DNA of 64,000 nucleotides, from the NCBI GenBank assembly GCA_949752745.1, contig OX457025.1, forward strand, positions 99,001,587 to 99,065,586, written 5' to 3'. Below, piece after piece: positions 19,697-34,400 of this stretch (its first letter is position 1; every line of letters starts with the position of its first letter). The translations under genes and the position numbers were made by a program. The DNA is from Protula sp. h YS-2021 (lineage: Eukaryota; Annelida; Polychaeta; Sabellida; Serpulidae). The notes below the pieces were generated by a model. It saw only the letters and a program-made list of their open reading frames with translations. It was not told where the DNA came from and searched no databases.

Positions 19697-22600
19697 TCAG
19701 ACAGAGAGAGGGTAAAAGAGAAAGAGAGAGAGAGCCAGAAAGAGAGAACAGAAGAGAGAGAGAAAGAGAGAGAGAAAGAGAGAGAAAGAGAGAGAGAGGA
19801 TTCCGGTAATTACACTCTGATATCTGAGATCAACATAGCATATACAAAATTGTACGTTTAAACACATGAAAATAAAATTAATAACAAACTCATGACAGTT
19901 TTTGTTTAAAAAATATTGAATTTTGCTTTATTATGGCTTAGAAGCTCAGTGTTTTGTCATGTTCTAATTGTTTTCATTTTATAACATTCTGCAATACTTT
20001 TTCTCTTATGTCCTTTTCTCCTCTGTCATTCATAGGAGCCTACTATGTCAATTATTACGTCAAAGGTGGCTTGATACAGAATATGACCTACGAAGAGGCG
20101 TTGCTAGGAGTAAAGGAATACGCGGACAAGGAACAAATCCCTTATCGTTCCATTCAGTACTCAGTATGGTATGACCTGGGCACAGATGGGGGCACAAAAC
20201 AGTGGAACTCCAGCAGTCTTATGTTTCCTGGCGGCGTCAAGTATATTTCATGCTATATTACTACTTGCACTAAACACTTTATTCCATGTATAAATATGTG
20301 TGCGGCAGTATAGTATAGCACACATGCATGTTGCACATTAGTGTAGCATACTTAGGCGAACATTTAGATTTAGACTACCTAAATAATTTGACTGAAATAT
20401 TATGGAACATTATCTTCAGGTTGATAAGTTTTGCGGTTTGAGGATTCCGTAAAAATATGTGTATTTTATTTACAGATATATGTTTGAAAACATAGGATTA
20501 CCTGTCACCGCCCACAACAGATGGTGGTGAGTACATCAGCAACATATAAGCGAAGAATTACTTCCTAAAATAATATAAAAAATATAGTAATAATTGGAAG
20601 TAGATAGAAATACATTACGTTTTAATACTGATGTATTACTGATGTTAATACTGATGTAGAGAAAAGAGAACTCTAGGATTTGTGCTGACGCTTAGGAATT
20701 TATGACGCTTATGAAGTTATAACTTTTAAGACTTCATGACGTTTCAACACGTGGCTCGTACTAACTGGTGTAGCACTTCCCTGCATATAGTTCCCTTATT
20801 TGTATTTGACAGGACCAATGATGTTGTCTATGCCAAACAAAATGGTGGAAAATATAACTTTGCTGTTGAAGATAAATTATCTCTACCTCTCGACCAGGTG
20901 AAATTTTTATCAAAATAACTGGTGTTTCTATGGTGTTTGTTTGTCACATTACTTGGCAAGGGCTAGGCTCATATCATGGTGGGAAAAGGAAACAGAACAC
21001 AGGTCCGTTGTATGTTCCTACGTATTTTGTATAAAATATCATTTTCGGCAAATACTTGATGCGCCATAATGATCAAATTTTAAACATTTCATGTTACTTT
21101 CAAACATAATTTCTTTGCTTTCTTGAACCTTTCAGGAATTTTGGGATGACATGTTTCATTGGTCACTCCAATGGGGCTTCACCAACCTGATGCAAGTAAG
21201 AACAATCGCAAGATAGCTTTAATTTCATCATGTGATATTTTATAAATATATTGAAAGAATCAAATTCCAAGTGTATTTTAAAGCTTTATTCTTTAAAACA
21301 TCAACTTTAAAATATCACATTTTTTGTGCCTTTCTATAAAAACCTTAATCAGCCAAACTTGAATTTGCCAATTTCCTAAGTTATTAAAAAATACAGTGTT
21401 CATGCCTAATGCCTTTGACGACAGGATTGGCTGAACAAGCAATTCGACGACATGACAGTAACGACCAGTGACGTATCTACCGCCAGGGCGTGGTTACAGC
21501 AGATGGGGGAGGGAGCGCGGCGTAATGGCAATACGATACAGTACTGCATGTCCGAAAGCAGACATGTGCTTCAGAGTCTCGAAATACCCGTCGTAACTCA
21601 GGTAAAGGAATAAATGTCCTAAACAATTACTATAATAATTGAAATTAATGATATGGTACATGCGATGAGTGAATGTTATAATTAATAATAACATGTTTAA
21701 TATTTTAGTCTTTGTCGTAGTTAACTCTAATAGCTGCTACTCAACATATAATGTGGATGTTAAAAGTAGTAGCATTTTAAAGTAGTTTTATCACATGCAT
21801 TATGTTAAGGCTAGAGCTAGTGGTGACTATCATCCTGGCTATACGCAGTGGAAGATAGGCATGTCTAGTATGCTAGCGCATGCCGTGGGAATTGCCCCAT
21901 TTAAGGATACGCTTTGGACAACCTCAGTCCAGCCCGACAGTATCTACACAGGTAGGATATTTATGCATGTTTCCTTTCGCTGATACACAAAATAAAAACG
22001 TAATAATAACGAAAAATTGCTGCTGAAGGCACAGTAGTAAATTAAAATTCTCATTTCGAAATGACTGCATCACATCACATAGTATTATAATAGAGCGTTG
22101 TTTTTGCTGTTTGTGCTTTTAAATACTTGCCAGTTATGCTTTTGTAGATTCAGAACCATATCCGGCACTACAAGTAGCCGTGGCTACGCTCAGCACTGGG
22201 CCCGTTGGACCTGGTGATATGATAGGCGCCACTAATAAATCGCTATTAATGAGGTATGGTTTTGGGTCGATTGTTGTCAAGCAAAACACTTGTACCTTTA
22301 TTTTAGGTTTATTAGATTAATATAGATTTTACTTATTTAGCAAGACCCTTGAAAATAGTCTTCAAGTGGCCCATACGATATGTTATAAAAACAAAATTGT
22401 TTTTATGGCGTATGCAAACTGTTGCTTAGTTCATCATGATCCAATATCTGGCATGCGAGGAACGCATTTTTGAAATATCTTCATTGAAAACTAACTAGTT
22501 AACTAAATACTAAGAGAAATTTGTTGATCAATAATGCTTATGTGAACTAAGTACTGAATTATGATGCAACAATTTGTGGCAGACACTGTTTTAAAACAAA

Positions 22601-25600
22601 CACTCAAACTTGTTTTATCAATACTTACATTTATGTAATCCTGGAGCCAAAATCGTTACAATTTGCTCTTTTTGCTAAACTTTTAAAAATTGAATAATAA
22701 GAAAGAGCATGTTGCTGATATTTACATTAGAATTTACTCATAATTTGGTATTTGACAGAAAGTTAACTTCTGCCCAGGACCCGTTTATATGATGAAGACT
22801 AACTGCGACATTGTGTACTTTCATTTCTATATTGTGAAATGAAATAATCATTAGATAAAAATACAGCAATATAATGCTACATAATCTTAGCTGTAGTAAT
22901 GAGTATGACATGGACTGTAAACAAGAAGGTCAATTTTATGTGTATCTCCCACATCCTGTGAAAGTGTTCTCAATAAACGAGGCTTACCCGTGTCATTTTA
23001 GGGAGGTTCAAGTTTTCGTTATTGTCTCACTGGATTTTCTTAATTGCTCTACGCAGTTCACAGAGCGTGGGAGTCCTGAAAAAATCCACTTATTTCACAT
23101 AACGTAATTTTGTTTAAATGATAACTGATTGCAAAGATTTTATTTAACACTTGACAAGCTGTTAGTTTGAAAGGGTTATATGAATTTGTACGAGCAGCCG
23201 TTCGTCATTTTTTCTTCTTGATAACTTTCCCATTTTGGTATTTTCTTCTTCTCTGACCTATGGGCCCTAAGACCATGAAACTTGGAACTTATGAAGAGCT
23301 TGATCTGAATGTGTGCATGTCACTTTCTATTCGATTTCGTCTTCTTTGTTAAAACGCCATGTGAAAAGAATGTATTTTTACCAGTAAATGCGGAACATTT
23401 AATGCACAGCACAGAACACACAGTTGCTCAGCTGTGCGAGCTCTCACTGCGTAAATAGATAACACGGCGTATGCCTGATCAGTCAATAAAACCTTAAGTC
23501 AACAAAAACAAAACACTACTCGGCTTATAAGATGTATTCAAGCTTTGTTGTTTGCAATATATTATTACAGAAAGTGACAAAAAATAAAACGCAAAAATAT
23601 TCCCATTGAAAGAAGTATTTTTGCGTTTTAATTTATGTCAAGTGTTTAACATTTCGGTAGCGAAATGAGGTTCTAGTTAAGTGCTGCAATGGATCTATAA
23701 AGCAAACATAGGTTAATAAATAAAATACTGTATCTAATAGTGAAGTAAGGTACACCATAATTTATTTCTAATAAGTTTAAATACATATTGCTTTGGGCAC
23801 ATTACTTTTATAGATGTTGCGCTTCGGATGGTTTGATCCTAAAACCATCAAAACCGGCAATGGCGGTGGACGCCCAAATAATTCAAGTCAGTACACCTAT
23901 ACTTCTATACAGACTAGTACTCCAATGTTAATAGTTTCCGGATTCTCTTTACTCTAAGCCAGTTGCCTCATAAAAACATATAAGTTTTTGTTAATGGCAT
24001 GCAAACTATATGGTTTTAAAGTTTTTAATGCAATCATTAAACACAAAAATCGTGCAAACGTAACGGATTTGTCTTAATGAAATGTTTATCAGGAATCATT
24101 TGGTGGATCTGTGGGTCCTGATGGAGAAGTGTGGACTACATTTTCTGATATTTCTGGCAAGCGTTTCGGAATCATTCTGGCTGTTAACATGAAGAACACA
24201 TACAGAATCTCTTCAACTTCTGCTGGCTTCGGCCTCGACAATGCGGTAAAAATAACAAATATTTCTTATTGTTCAATAAATGCTATCAACATTTCAGAAA
24301 CAAAGAAAATTAAGTAAAAATTTGTTGAAAGTTTTCAAACACATTGATCGAGCAAGTCTATGCTCTGATTCATAACTTTAAAAGAAAGAATACAGTTCTA
24401 ACCGACACAAAAATATGTTTATAATTTATAAATAAACTTGCAATCTAAATACCATGAACAAAGAGTGATTGATACATGCACCTGGTGACTGTTTATTGGA
24501 TTGATAAATTACCTTGTGACTATTTAATGCATTGATAGATGCAGCTGTTGATTGTTTTATTATCCAATAGTCAATCGTCAAAATTAGTGAAATTAGTCAA
24601 ATATTCAATCGTCAAAATTACAGCTGCAATAACGGCACACATTCCAATGTCATTTATGCAACCATACAGGTTACCCTTGCAACGACCGATATCAAATAAT
24701 TGAAAAAAAATTTATTATGTCACGTATGGCGACATAATACACCATATCGTCATGTACTAACCATAGAAATACACCACAGTATCATGCATGCTCAACGTTA
24801 CGCATTATTGCGACGCGTACCCATTAATGTTACCCATAAAAGTGAATACAAAACATAATAATATATTATAGAGTAGTATAGAATATAACGCCATTTTTGG
24901 AATAACGTAACACATTAACACCTCACACATGTAATCAAGTAGCATGCTATAACGTCATAAAAAGAGTCAAAACGCGCATTACACAGGCATGCACTCAGTT
25001 GCATAAATAATCATGCTCTTTTTTGTATGACGTATATTATGCAACAGGATAAATGTTATTTATGATAATATGTCAAATTTCTAATTTATAAAACATTAAC
25101 AACAATAAGGTTATGTATGTAATAACGTGGCATGTAATAACATCATATACGAAATAGCATGACAAGTAATAACGTTATGTTTGGAATAACGTCACATGTA
25201 ATAACGTATATATGGAACAATGTGACACGTAATACAACCAGATGACATGTCACTTCTAGTTCACGACAAGCAAAGTGTACGGAGGAAGCATCAATGCGGC
25301 CTTCACGCCGCCAGCCGCCTTCAGTGAGCACAGCCCGCTTCAGCTCACACCACAGTGTACGATGACTGACTTCTGCCTGTATTACACCACTCCTTTGTTC
25401 TACTTCAGGTAAAATTTCAGACATAAAAACTTTTTTTTAAATTTCAAATCACAAACTTTCGAACACGAAAGTGATTAAGGTACTTTTAAGTGATAGCCAA
25501 GATTCAGAGGGCATTAACTTTGAATTCCGTGACAGGTGATGTATAACCCAATGTATCTGCTATACACTCCAGTAATTCGTCGCTTAATTAAAAATTTCCT

Positions 25601-25853
25601 TCTGTTATTATTCAGAAATACTGAACTTCTTTTGCTTGGTGAATTGCAAAAATGGGTACCAATGTCGCCGCAGCGAGTAATCAGCATCCAGTATGACGAA
25701 TACGACTTTCAAATAAAACTCAAAGGACAGCAGAAAGAAATGGTTCAGTTTGTTTATGTGTATCAGAACAAGACTGTGGAGATGTCCTGCACGTTCGGTA
25801 TTTCAGGATTTAATGTTATTAGCGTTGCAGACAAACACTGTTCAAGCGTTTAA
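17289..25853 (+). CDS. Secreted TIM-barrel glycoside-hydrolase-like protein, 17 exons
   Basis: Exons: 17289-17343, 17689-17878, 18141-18276, 18582-18736, 19010-19247, 19458-19563, 20036-20240, 20476-20526, 20813-20897, 21136-21195, 21425-21601, 21810-21951, 22148-22253, 23814-23886, 24093-24245, 25260-25408, 25616-25853. All joins keep frame and give about 772 aa. The protein starts with a signal peptide (MFSTKLKVILIVIFAFC). Barrel-like blocks follow: YWTDNGAYY, ADKEQIPYRSIQY, GLPVTAHNRWW, QDWLNKQFDDM, NTIQYCMS, ASGDYHPGYTQWK and STGPVGPGDMIGATN. The order and the Asp-rich strand ends resemble GH36/clan-D-type hydrolases, but I cannot name substrate or catalytic pair. Intron 5 uses a GC donor (AAG|GCAAGA at 19248). 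TAA at 25851-25853. Confidence 0.8.
19621..19798 (+). repeat. (GA)n microsatellite in intron 6
   Basis: About 180 bases of AG dinucleotides, pure for the first ~70 then interrupted. Lies between exons 6 and 7 of the hydrolase-like gene. Confidence 0.97.
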
Positions 25854-27300
25854 TGTTTAAATAAAGTGATAAAACGCATATTTTAGTCGATGAAATAAGA
25901 ACGTTTGTAAGGACAATCATAGAAAAAATCATGCGATTTATATTTTACAAACATGAATATTTGAATACAATAACAACAGTAACCGCAAGATACACATTGC
26001 CAAATAGATATCAGTTACAGTAAGTGAAAATCATAGCATTAATTTAACTATTTCAACCAGTTATAGAAAATGTCGATATCGGTGCATTTCGTTACAAGGC
26101 GTAATAAGATAATATAAGTTGCAAATAGATACAAATTGCAAATTTACCTATTTTTCAAAAAACAGTAAGAAAATGACCCAAAATATAATTTTGAGACTAC
26201 AGATAAAATGTACACAACATGCTTATAAAGTTTGTAAATAGGTTAAAATGAATTATGAAATACGTCGTGAAATTGATAGCATTAATTTCGCTTTTCATTC
26301 CGAATATAAAAAATGTTGATATCGATGAATTTGGATATATATTTTAGGGTACATGGGAAACGTGAAGTTTCAAAATAAATTAATTATAGTTTTAGGAGTA
26401 AGTGTGTTTTGCAGTTTGAAATTTGCTTATATGTTCAACTTTAAAACCGAAATCTCTAAAAACAAATGACAAAATTATGGTCACTAGATCTGGGAGTAGT
26501 TTAAAACTTAAAAATCGAACGAGAAAATGATTAGAGTATTTTTCACTGTTTAAATCCAAATATTGGAATTTTCGGTTTCAACAAGAATGATTTAGTCATA
26601 ACTGTAGCAACACATATACTTTAAAGATATAAATTTTACATGCGTGTTATCTCAAATGTATGTTATATCATTAAAAATGACAACAATTTCACCAAAATTT
26701 GATGTTAGACTTTTTTATTGTGAGGGTCCATTATTATTATTTAAAAATACTGATAAAAATACTGGTAATAGTCCAAATATTGTGGAACTGGCACTAATCA
26801 TATATAATATATGCAGTGTCATTTTTTTCTGAGAGAGCTGAAATCATACTTGGTATCACGGGCACTGCCTTACAATGGTTTTCATCATTTCTAACTTCTA
26901 CCTTGCTGAAGTAAATAGCAGGCGCGTACTTCAATTCCGGGTTTTCATTGAATAAAGGTATGAATAAACATTGCTGCTGTACATCTGAGATATTTATTTC
27001 TGTATTATTTCCATGACTGTTATTAAAATATCGGATTTTAATCAATCATCACTCAATGATCAGCGTCAAACTATCTTTCACTTGGAAGGCGGTTTCAGTA
27101 GGAAATTTGACAACAGAAATAGCAAATTAAAGCTAAATATGGGGAAAGACACCACCTGATGGTACTTTGTCAATTTTAGAAGATGTACTTTGTCAATTTT
27201 AGAAGATGTACTTTGTCAATTCTAGAAAATGTACTTTCGTTCCAAAATGGCTTAAACCTATTTTTCCTGTTTTAATACGTGTTAAGCCTAAAAGTTAATT
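25854..27300. other. Intergenic AT-rich DNA, nothing recognised
   Basis: Low-complexity AT-rich sequence downstream of the hydrolase-like gene. The short frames at 26644-26832 and 26794-27045 have no motif. A 30-base segment, ACTTTGTCAATTTTAGAAGATGT, is repeated in tandem at about 27167-27230. Confidence 0.5.
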
Positions 27301-28745
27301 CAGATAAAGCTGAAAGTTTGGAAGGCGGTGCGAATCTGATCATGTTGTAATGTTGCCCAGCAGAGATACTGTATTTCTCGGAATACGCTGTTTTAATAAC
27401 AGCAGTCAAGTTACAGAAGTCAGTCTTAAAAACATGATGTCTAATTTGAGCAAACTGTTACTAGTAAAATACCGTGTGTAACTTATATCCTGTATAAACG
27501 ATAATGGTTCATCAGTGAAGTAGTCTCGATATTTCGTACCTTTTTACTTGATGATAAACCTCCACGTATTCAAATTAAATTTTTAATACAAAATTATAAA
27601 CATGGTGGACTGCGTTATCTAAATTGTGAATCCGTTGGAAATGCGTAAAACATGATGTGGATGAAATGATTGGTTGATAGTGACATCAACATTATTCCAA
27701 ACTTCAGACTGTGATCAGAATATTTTATCAAGATGGCGCTCTATAAATAACAGTTATCCCAATAAAATGAAGTATTTCAGCAGCGTTTGTGGTCTACCAA
27801 ACATATATAAATACAAAACGAAACTCAAACAAAAGTATAAATTTAAAGTTAACGTTATAAATATCATGGACTTAATCAAAGCTATACCGAGTGAATAGAA
27901 GGAAAAAATAGAATGAAGCAAGCTGATGTTAAGCGCTTCAAACAAAATACATGTAGATCAAACTTAGTAATGCTGAAAACCAAAATTTAAGAAACAACAT
28001 GACTAAACTAACATCTAAAACAATATAGTATAGAGTCTTACAGTACAGGAATCGACAACCAAGTTGCATAACACAATGAAAACATCTTACTGTTTATGAG
28101 AAAGTTGTTCTGTGTGTGGGAAAACAAGAGATGTTATTCACATCTTCGTCACGCGCAAAAATGGATTTCTGGTCGCTTTTAGAAACAGGGTTAAACAATA
28201 ACATTATAAAATATTAGAGCAAAAATGTTAGGCGTATTTGATAACGATGTGAAAAAAGACTGGGAATTATAATATAAATTATTCATTCACAGATGTATTA
28301 TCAAATATAAAAAGGAATTCCCAATAATTCCTTAAAATTTTTTCCATAGTTCAGATAACTTTGACTTTATAAATGAAGTGTAACAGATTCAATAATAACG
28401 AGCTCCCAGTACAGCCCAGCATAACTTTATAATTGTACATAGTATTTTTAGTATTGTTACCATATATAAAAAAATAAAACTGAGTGCTAAAAATTTGGGG
28501 AAAACATACTCCGATAACTCTATTAGCTCCTCAGTGATATCCAGAATCAAACATAACACTTCATAATTTATCTGCAGACTATAAAAATGTTATTCCGTTA
28601 TAGAGCGTCAAGGACATCCACGAAATACGAATGGAGAGGGCTCATTGGCTTCGAGACTTTGGAATGCTCTCCACAGGTCAACCCGAGACAAATATATGGC
28701 AGCTGAAGAAGACTTAAAGAGATATTAGTTTAAACATTATTATAA
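27300..28745 (+). pseudogene. Degenerate non-LTR retrotransposon, C-terminal end
   Basis: Scattered plus-strand fragments match the end of a LINE ORF2: a CxxCG...DxxHxF zinc-knuckle-like piece reading CSVCGKTRDVIHIF near 28108-28150, then SRLWNALHRSTRDKY near 28645-28700, followed by EEDLKRY and a stop. The block ends about 40 bases before an (ATC)n run, as expected for a LINE with a microsatellite 3' tail. Frames are broken throughout; clade uncertain (CR1/jockey-like ending). Confidence 0.5.
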
Positions 28746-28782
28746 CTGTCTTTACCGTTCACTTTTATCAAACTGCTGGTGC

Positions 28783-28946
<164 letters not shown>

Positions 28947-31384
28947 ATAGTGCATACGATTAAAATACCACCTACTTATGCGTGAAAATATTTTGTCTGA
29001 AAGATTTATCAACGAAAGGTAACGAAAGTATCAAAGTCCAATCATTTTGATTTTGCCTGATTGGAAAGAATAACGAGAAAACAAATTGAACAAAGAAATA
29101 TGAGACACAATGCTAATTCTAGTTGTAAAAGTATAAATTAAGAATCAATCCCCACAGTTTCCTTTAGTCGCCTATTTTTGCTTTGTTTCTCCGATGCGCT
29201 AACCTAAAGTGGCTAGGAAAAGAGAACCGAATTTTGAAGATATGTACTTGGCATGTATAATTAATACCAATCTTAAATGTTTTGATGTTTTATCATGAAG
29301 CGGACATTGCAATTTAGCAAATAAGGTGCATATATTAGCTCCACTTAGTATTTTCGCCTAATAGCATCATATTCATTGGGTACTTTCTGCAATGTCTCGG
29401 CGGTAGAAAACTTTTTCTTTTGATTTGGTTCTCTTAAAATCTTTTCTATGTCTACTTTGGCTTAAGGCCCCCTGTTATTGGCTATACTTAGAGAAGTCAA
29501 CGCGAAGCTATCCCAGAGAAGATGGATGATGATTTGTGGCGTGAAGAACCCCTTTTTAGAGCAAAATCTAGATTTCCGCTTTTAAATTTCCAATGATCTT
29601 TTTGCCTTTTTGTCTTGGATAATAAACTGAGATATCTTTCCGCTTTTTGTGACAACAGTGCGATCTTTTCACTTTGCCTTCAAACACAGCAATCTTTGTA
29701 CCTTTGGTGAAGTGTTCGATTTTTTCTTTTACGGCATTTAGCCATCTTTTCGCTTCTTAAACTTGCACCCTTTCTACTCTATTGAACGCGAAACGCCAAT
29801 AATTTTGTATGTTTAGTCCGAAATTTCAACTGAAAAACTAGAATCCTTTCACAAAACTGTATTTTGCGATATTTTGCTGAATACCTTTACGGGACGAAAA
29901 CAACTGATTTATTTTGATGTGGCAATTATTTTAGTAATCGAGTATCGATTGTGAAGCAGAGCTGGAAATCAGTTGATGGAATCATTTTTCAGATGAAGCA
30001 GTGCATAATAAATAAACGCGCAAGACTTAAAACATTTCGCTGAGTTTTACTTAAAACTTTGCTCACAGGGTAATTCATTAATAATTTATAAAAAAAATCA
30101 AAATTGTATTAAAGTATGCTTGAACGGAATCAACTTATCTTCGAACCTTAAGCCATGCAGCTGTTTACAGGCAAAATATTGTATATAGTTACAATACTGT
30201 ATACCATACCACATCGAATGATATATCCTAAACGTTATCAATATACTTGACTCACAACTTATGCGTTCCGGACGAGCTTACATACATTATTTCAGCAGCG
30301 TACACACACATATATATATATACAGACATGCCAGCAGAGACATTTTTCATTAGACGTAGCATCAAATATCAAAGGAAGCTAACAAGGGCATAATAATTAA
30401 CACCTATTGTTTGCCTAATTAGTGAACATGCTGATTACTGATATAGCTCAACTATATCTAACAGCACTAAGTCTAAATCATGCATCAATAAAACACACTG
30501 AAACAAAGGAAAGATTATAACTGCTCTTACTATTCTCCTAAGCATGTGGTGGGATCAAGAACTGAGAGACCAGTATTAGTTTTATGAACTCAATTAAATA
30601 ACTCAAAAATAAAATTGGCTTAGATGTCATTGGCTTTGATGTTGACAACATTAGCAGACAAAAATACTGGCACTGATACGTCTCGACAAATCTGGCAATG
30701 AATGAGTAATTAAAATCTCCTAATGAATGTCCTAACAGTCAAAACACACAGCTAACAGACACAAGTATTAACTGCAGTGGGGAAATCATTGTCATTTGTT
30801 TGTATATCCTTTTGTCTTTTTATATGCGGAATAACAACAGAGTACAATTTCCCGTTATCACATTTGTTGACAATTTTAATATCGCGAGAAGCCACTCTAT
30901 TTCTGTTTATTTATTTGAACGATGTCATAAATTCCCATGTTTCACCTCTTTAATTAAACATTTAAATTTCATTTCAAACAGTTACGAGCATCGGGGAATA
31001 ATATAGCTATTCTTTCCAATTTTACATTTTTTGCATAGTATATTTAATAACACAACCTTTTTCACTGCTTAACGGTATAAAGTGAGATATCAATGCGCAA
31101 ACATGAGACCAACGGAATGTCTGGAGATCTTTACCACAACAATAATTCACAATGATCACAATGACTGGGTTTTCGACTTATTCTTTTAGGTTTTGCTAGC
31201 AGAGTTGGTTAAGGTGATTTCCATATTATCATGCTCGTAGCAATCTATCCCATCATCAATAATCCCCCCCAAAATTATGGCAATATAACGAAGAAAATCA
31301 GGCCACGTTTAAAAGTGTTTAAAAGCCCATCGTTCACTGCATGCGACCAAACTGTATGCTCCATCACTCGCACTCGCTGATCTG
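28947..31384. other. Intergenic, nothing recognised
   Basis: AT-rich sequence with no coding pattern, between the LINE tail and the 3' end of the receptor-like gene. A short (TA)n run lies near 30310. Confidence 0.5.
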
Positions 31385-31494
31385 TTAAGCATTTGCGTTG
31401 TCTTTTTCTTTCTGAACAACGTTGGTATTGTCATGTGTTGTGACCGGGGGTTCCTCCTGTATAGGCATGTGCGTGTCTGTTCCTTGAGCACCAC
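31385..31494 (-). CDS. Terminal exon of the receptor-like gene
   Basis: Acceptor TTTGTTTCAG, phase 1, 36 codons (GAQGTDTHMPIQEEPPVTTH and a polar end) and TAA at 31387-31385. Confidence 0.5.
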
Positions 31495-34400
31495 CTGAAA
31501 CAAACACAAAATTCAAAGAGGCTGTTTCAGACTACATGCTCTGTGATGAGCATTGTCATTCAAATAGACCTCACGAATGCTAAAACGCATTTCAAACAGA
31601 TTGCAATATTTCTTTCAAATTGACTTTGTCTATTGTAATTGATTTTAAGGCAACAAAAGCTTTAGATGTAAAATATAATCTAGATTTAGATATCTGAAAA
31701 CTCCCCTACTGAGAAAGCGCACTCGAACTGGCTTATTGTTTCTTCTTCAATAAAATTAACAATAATGCATCAACATATAGCTATTCTGTGGGCCTAGTTT
31801 GAAGCGAACGCCTAATCTACCTACCTAATGTACTAGGCGCGATACGAGAAGACTCTCCCGCTCTGTGCAAATCCCCCACAGACATGTTCAGTCCGTTGCG
31901 TTGTTCCATGGAGATTTCTGACCCTTCCGCATGATTGCTTACTTGGCCGCTGTTGCTTACTGTTAACAGGTAACGAACAGGATGAGTATCCAAGCAGCAT
32001 AAAAATATCAATTTGCCTCATCCAAAATCTCATATTTTTAGGAAGAAAAATCCGCTTAGAGTAGCTGTAGCCGGTCTATACAAATGTACAAAGAAAAAAG
32101 GAGTTAAAAACGCTCTTATGCATAATGCACCTAAGCATAACGAACTTTTGCAAAGGTCTTTCTTTCTTAGAAATTATTTTCACTTATATGTTAAATAATA
32201 ATAGTTTTCAAATACTGCTGTACGTAGTACAGGAAATTGTACAAAAACATAAAGGGACAATCGAACCATCATTAAAATTAATTTATTTTTGCAATATACT
32301 TCATGCGAAGTTTCACAAGAGAGAATCAATGGCTTTAGCGGGTAGTGGAGAATTTATTTTCAACATTAGCATCTGTTCTAAAATTTCTGTAACGATATTC
32401 TCTGTGGAATCTGGGTGTTAAGTATAATATATTAGAGACAGTGGTTCGAAATGCTATACCTTCATTTTATCCATACCGATGACACATGACTAGCCTCACA
32501 AAAGCAAATTCAACCATCAATGTGCCGTTATACGGAAGGGGATGTGTTCCATTAGTTTGGCAGATTTATTTACGACAAAGCAGAATGGCACGAACCAAAG
32601 GATTCTACCTGTTACACCCACTAATGACGGTTCTGCATATTTTCCAAAACTAAGTTGCATGCCCGTCGCATCCTCTACCGGTCGTTCTTGTTGCTGACCA
32701 GAACTCTCGCCTATAGTCCGTGCGACACCGTCAGCTCTTGCGCTATTGAGAGCACCCTGCGTGACACCGTCAGCTCTTGCACTATTGAGAGCACTCTGTG
32801 CGACACTGCCAGTTTCTGCATCATCAGATCTTGAACTACTGAGTGCACTCTTCGTAGCATTGTTGGCTGTATGTGTAGTACCTTCGTTTCCGCCGTGGAT
32901 TGCCTCGCGAGGGATAGACATTCCTTGCTGTGACAATGGGCACTTCGGATCAACCGGTCTTTCCTCTGTAACATTTTGATATAATTTTTGACATGACATG
33001 GTATTGATATCTCCACCCGAGATTCAGCTATGAATGTCACACTTAAACTGGACACAAATAGAAAAACCTGAATGATTGGTTTGAATTACTCATTTTGCTT
33101 TGCAAGGGTGATATCACGTGACTGTTTGAACAAACGCTGACGAGAAAAAAATTAAATTTAAATATAGAAATATTTAATTATGAAATACAAGTATGAAAAT
33201 CATTTACGGAAACTGCCAGAGATGTCGAATGACTCATGACCGGACATTGCCCCTGGTGCTGGATGTCCTCGCCCCTGTTGATCTCTTCTTCCTGTAGAGA
33301 TTTAATTCACAACGTTTACCCTTTATTGATCTTTTGAAACGGTAATACGACAAGCAAGAATCACAATATATTCATATTAATCTCGAAAACAGTGGTTTGA
33401 AAATAACTTAACCGTCTTTGTGCAGGAAAAGATCTTTCAGCTGTAACATAATAGAGTATCTCACGCGCTGTTATTTCTTCTAGCCGATGCCCCCTTAACC
33501 CATTCATGTTGTAGCTACTTCCCGAACTCTTTTTTGTCGGGTAGAGTGTACATACTTCTTCTTGCATTGTACAACAAATATTTCAATTACTTCCTCTGCT
33601 CTAATCTATATTTCTTAGATCTTGTCAAAACGAAACTGAAAATAGTAAACAAACAAATTAATTAAAAACTTATTAATTTTTTAAATAAATTTTAATATTT
33701 GGTGTGTCTAACGCTTGAAACAGACCCTCTGATGACGTCAGATTCAAATCATTTTCAGTTGCAGAGCGTGTGGAAGGGGCTTGTTGTAACGGAGTCTGGT
33801 CCGGTCTGCCATCTTGAAAAAAAACAACACAGTCTTATTTATTTTATCTTAGTTAGAAAACCACTGATAGTATGCATTTTAAACGATCTCAAAGAGATGA
33901 GAATGATAAGTGAGGAATCCTCTGAGCCGTAGTGTAGCAACCAAATCTTTGCGGCTCTGCTGGCCGAGCATGAGGGCGGCTAGGGCGTGACGGGTAGCAA
34001 CTTGATCTTTGTGGTTCTGGTGGCCGAAGAGGAGGGCGGCGAGAGGCTGGCGGTTAGCAACCAAATCTTTGCGGCTCTGCTGGCCGAGCAGGAGTGCAGC
34101 TAGGGCGTGACGGGTAGCAACTTGATCTTTGTGGTTCTGGTGGCCGAAGAGGAGGGCGGCGAGAGGCTGGCGTTTAGCAACCAAATCTTTGCGGCTCTAC
34201 TGGCCGAGCAGGAGGGCGGCTAGGGCGTGACGGGTAGCAACTTGATCTTTGTGGTTCTGGTGGCCGAAGAGGAGGGCGGCGAGAGGCTGGCGGTTAGCAA
34301 CCAAATCTTTGAGGCTCTGCTAGCCGAGCAGGAGAGCGGCTAGGGCGTGACGGGTAGCAACTTGATCTTTGTGGTTCTGGTGGCCGAAGAGGAGGGCGGT

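Noticed and set aside
33361..33567. Additional tail exon of the receptor-like gene (EEVCTLYPTKKSSG...)
   Set aside because: A possible acceptor fits phase 1, but no donor in phase 1 was found; kept out of the gene model.
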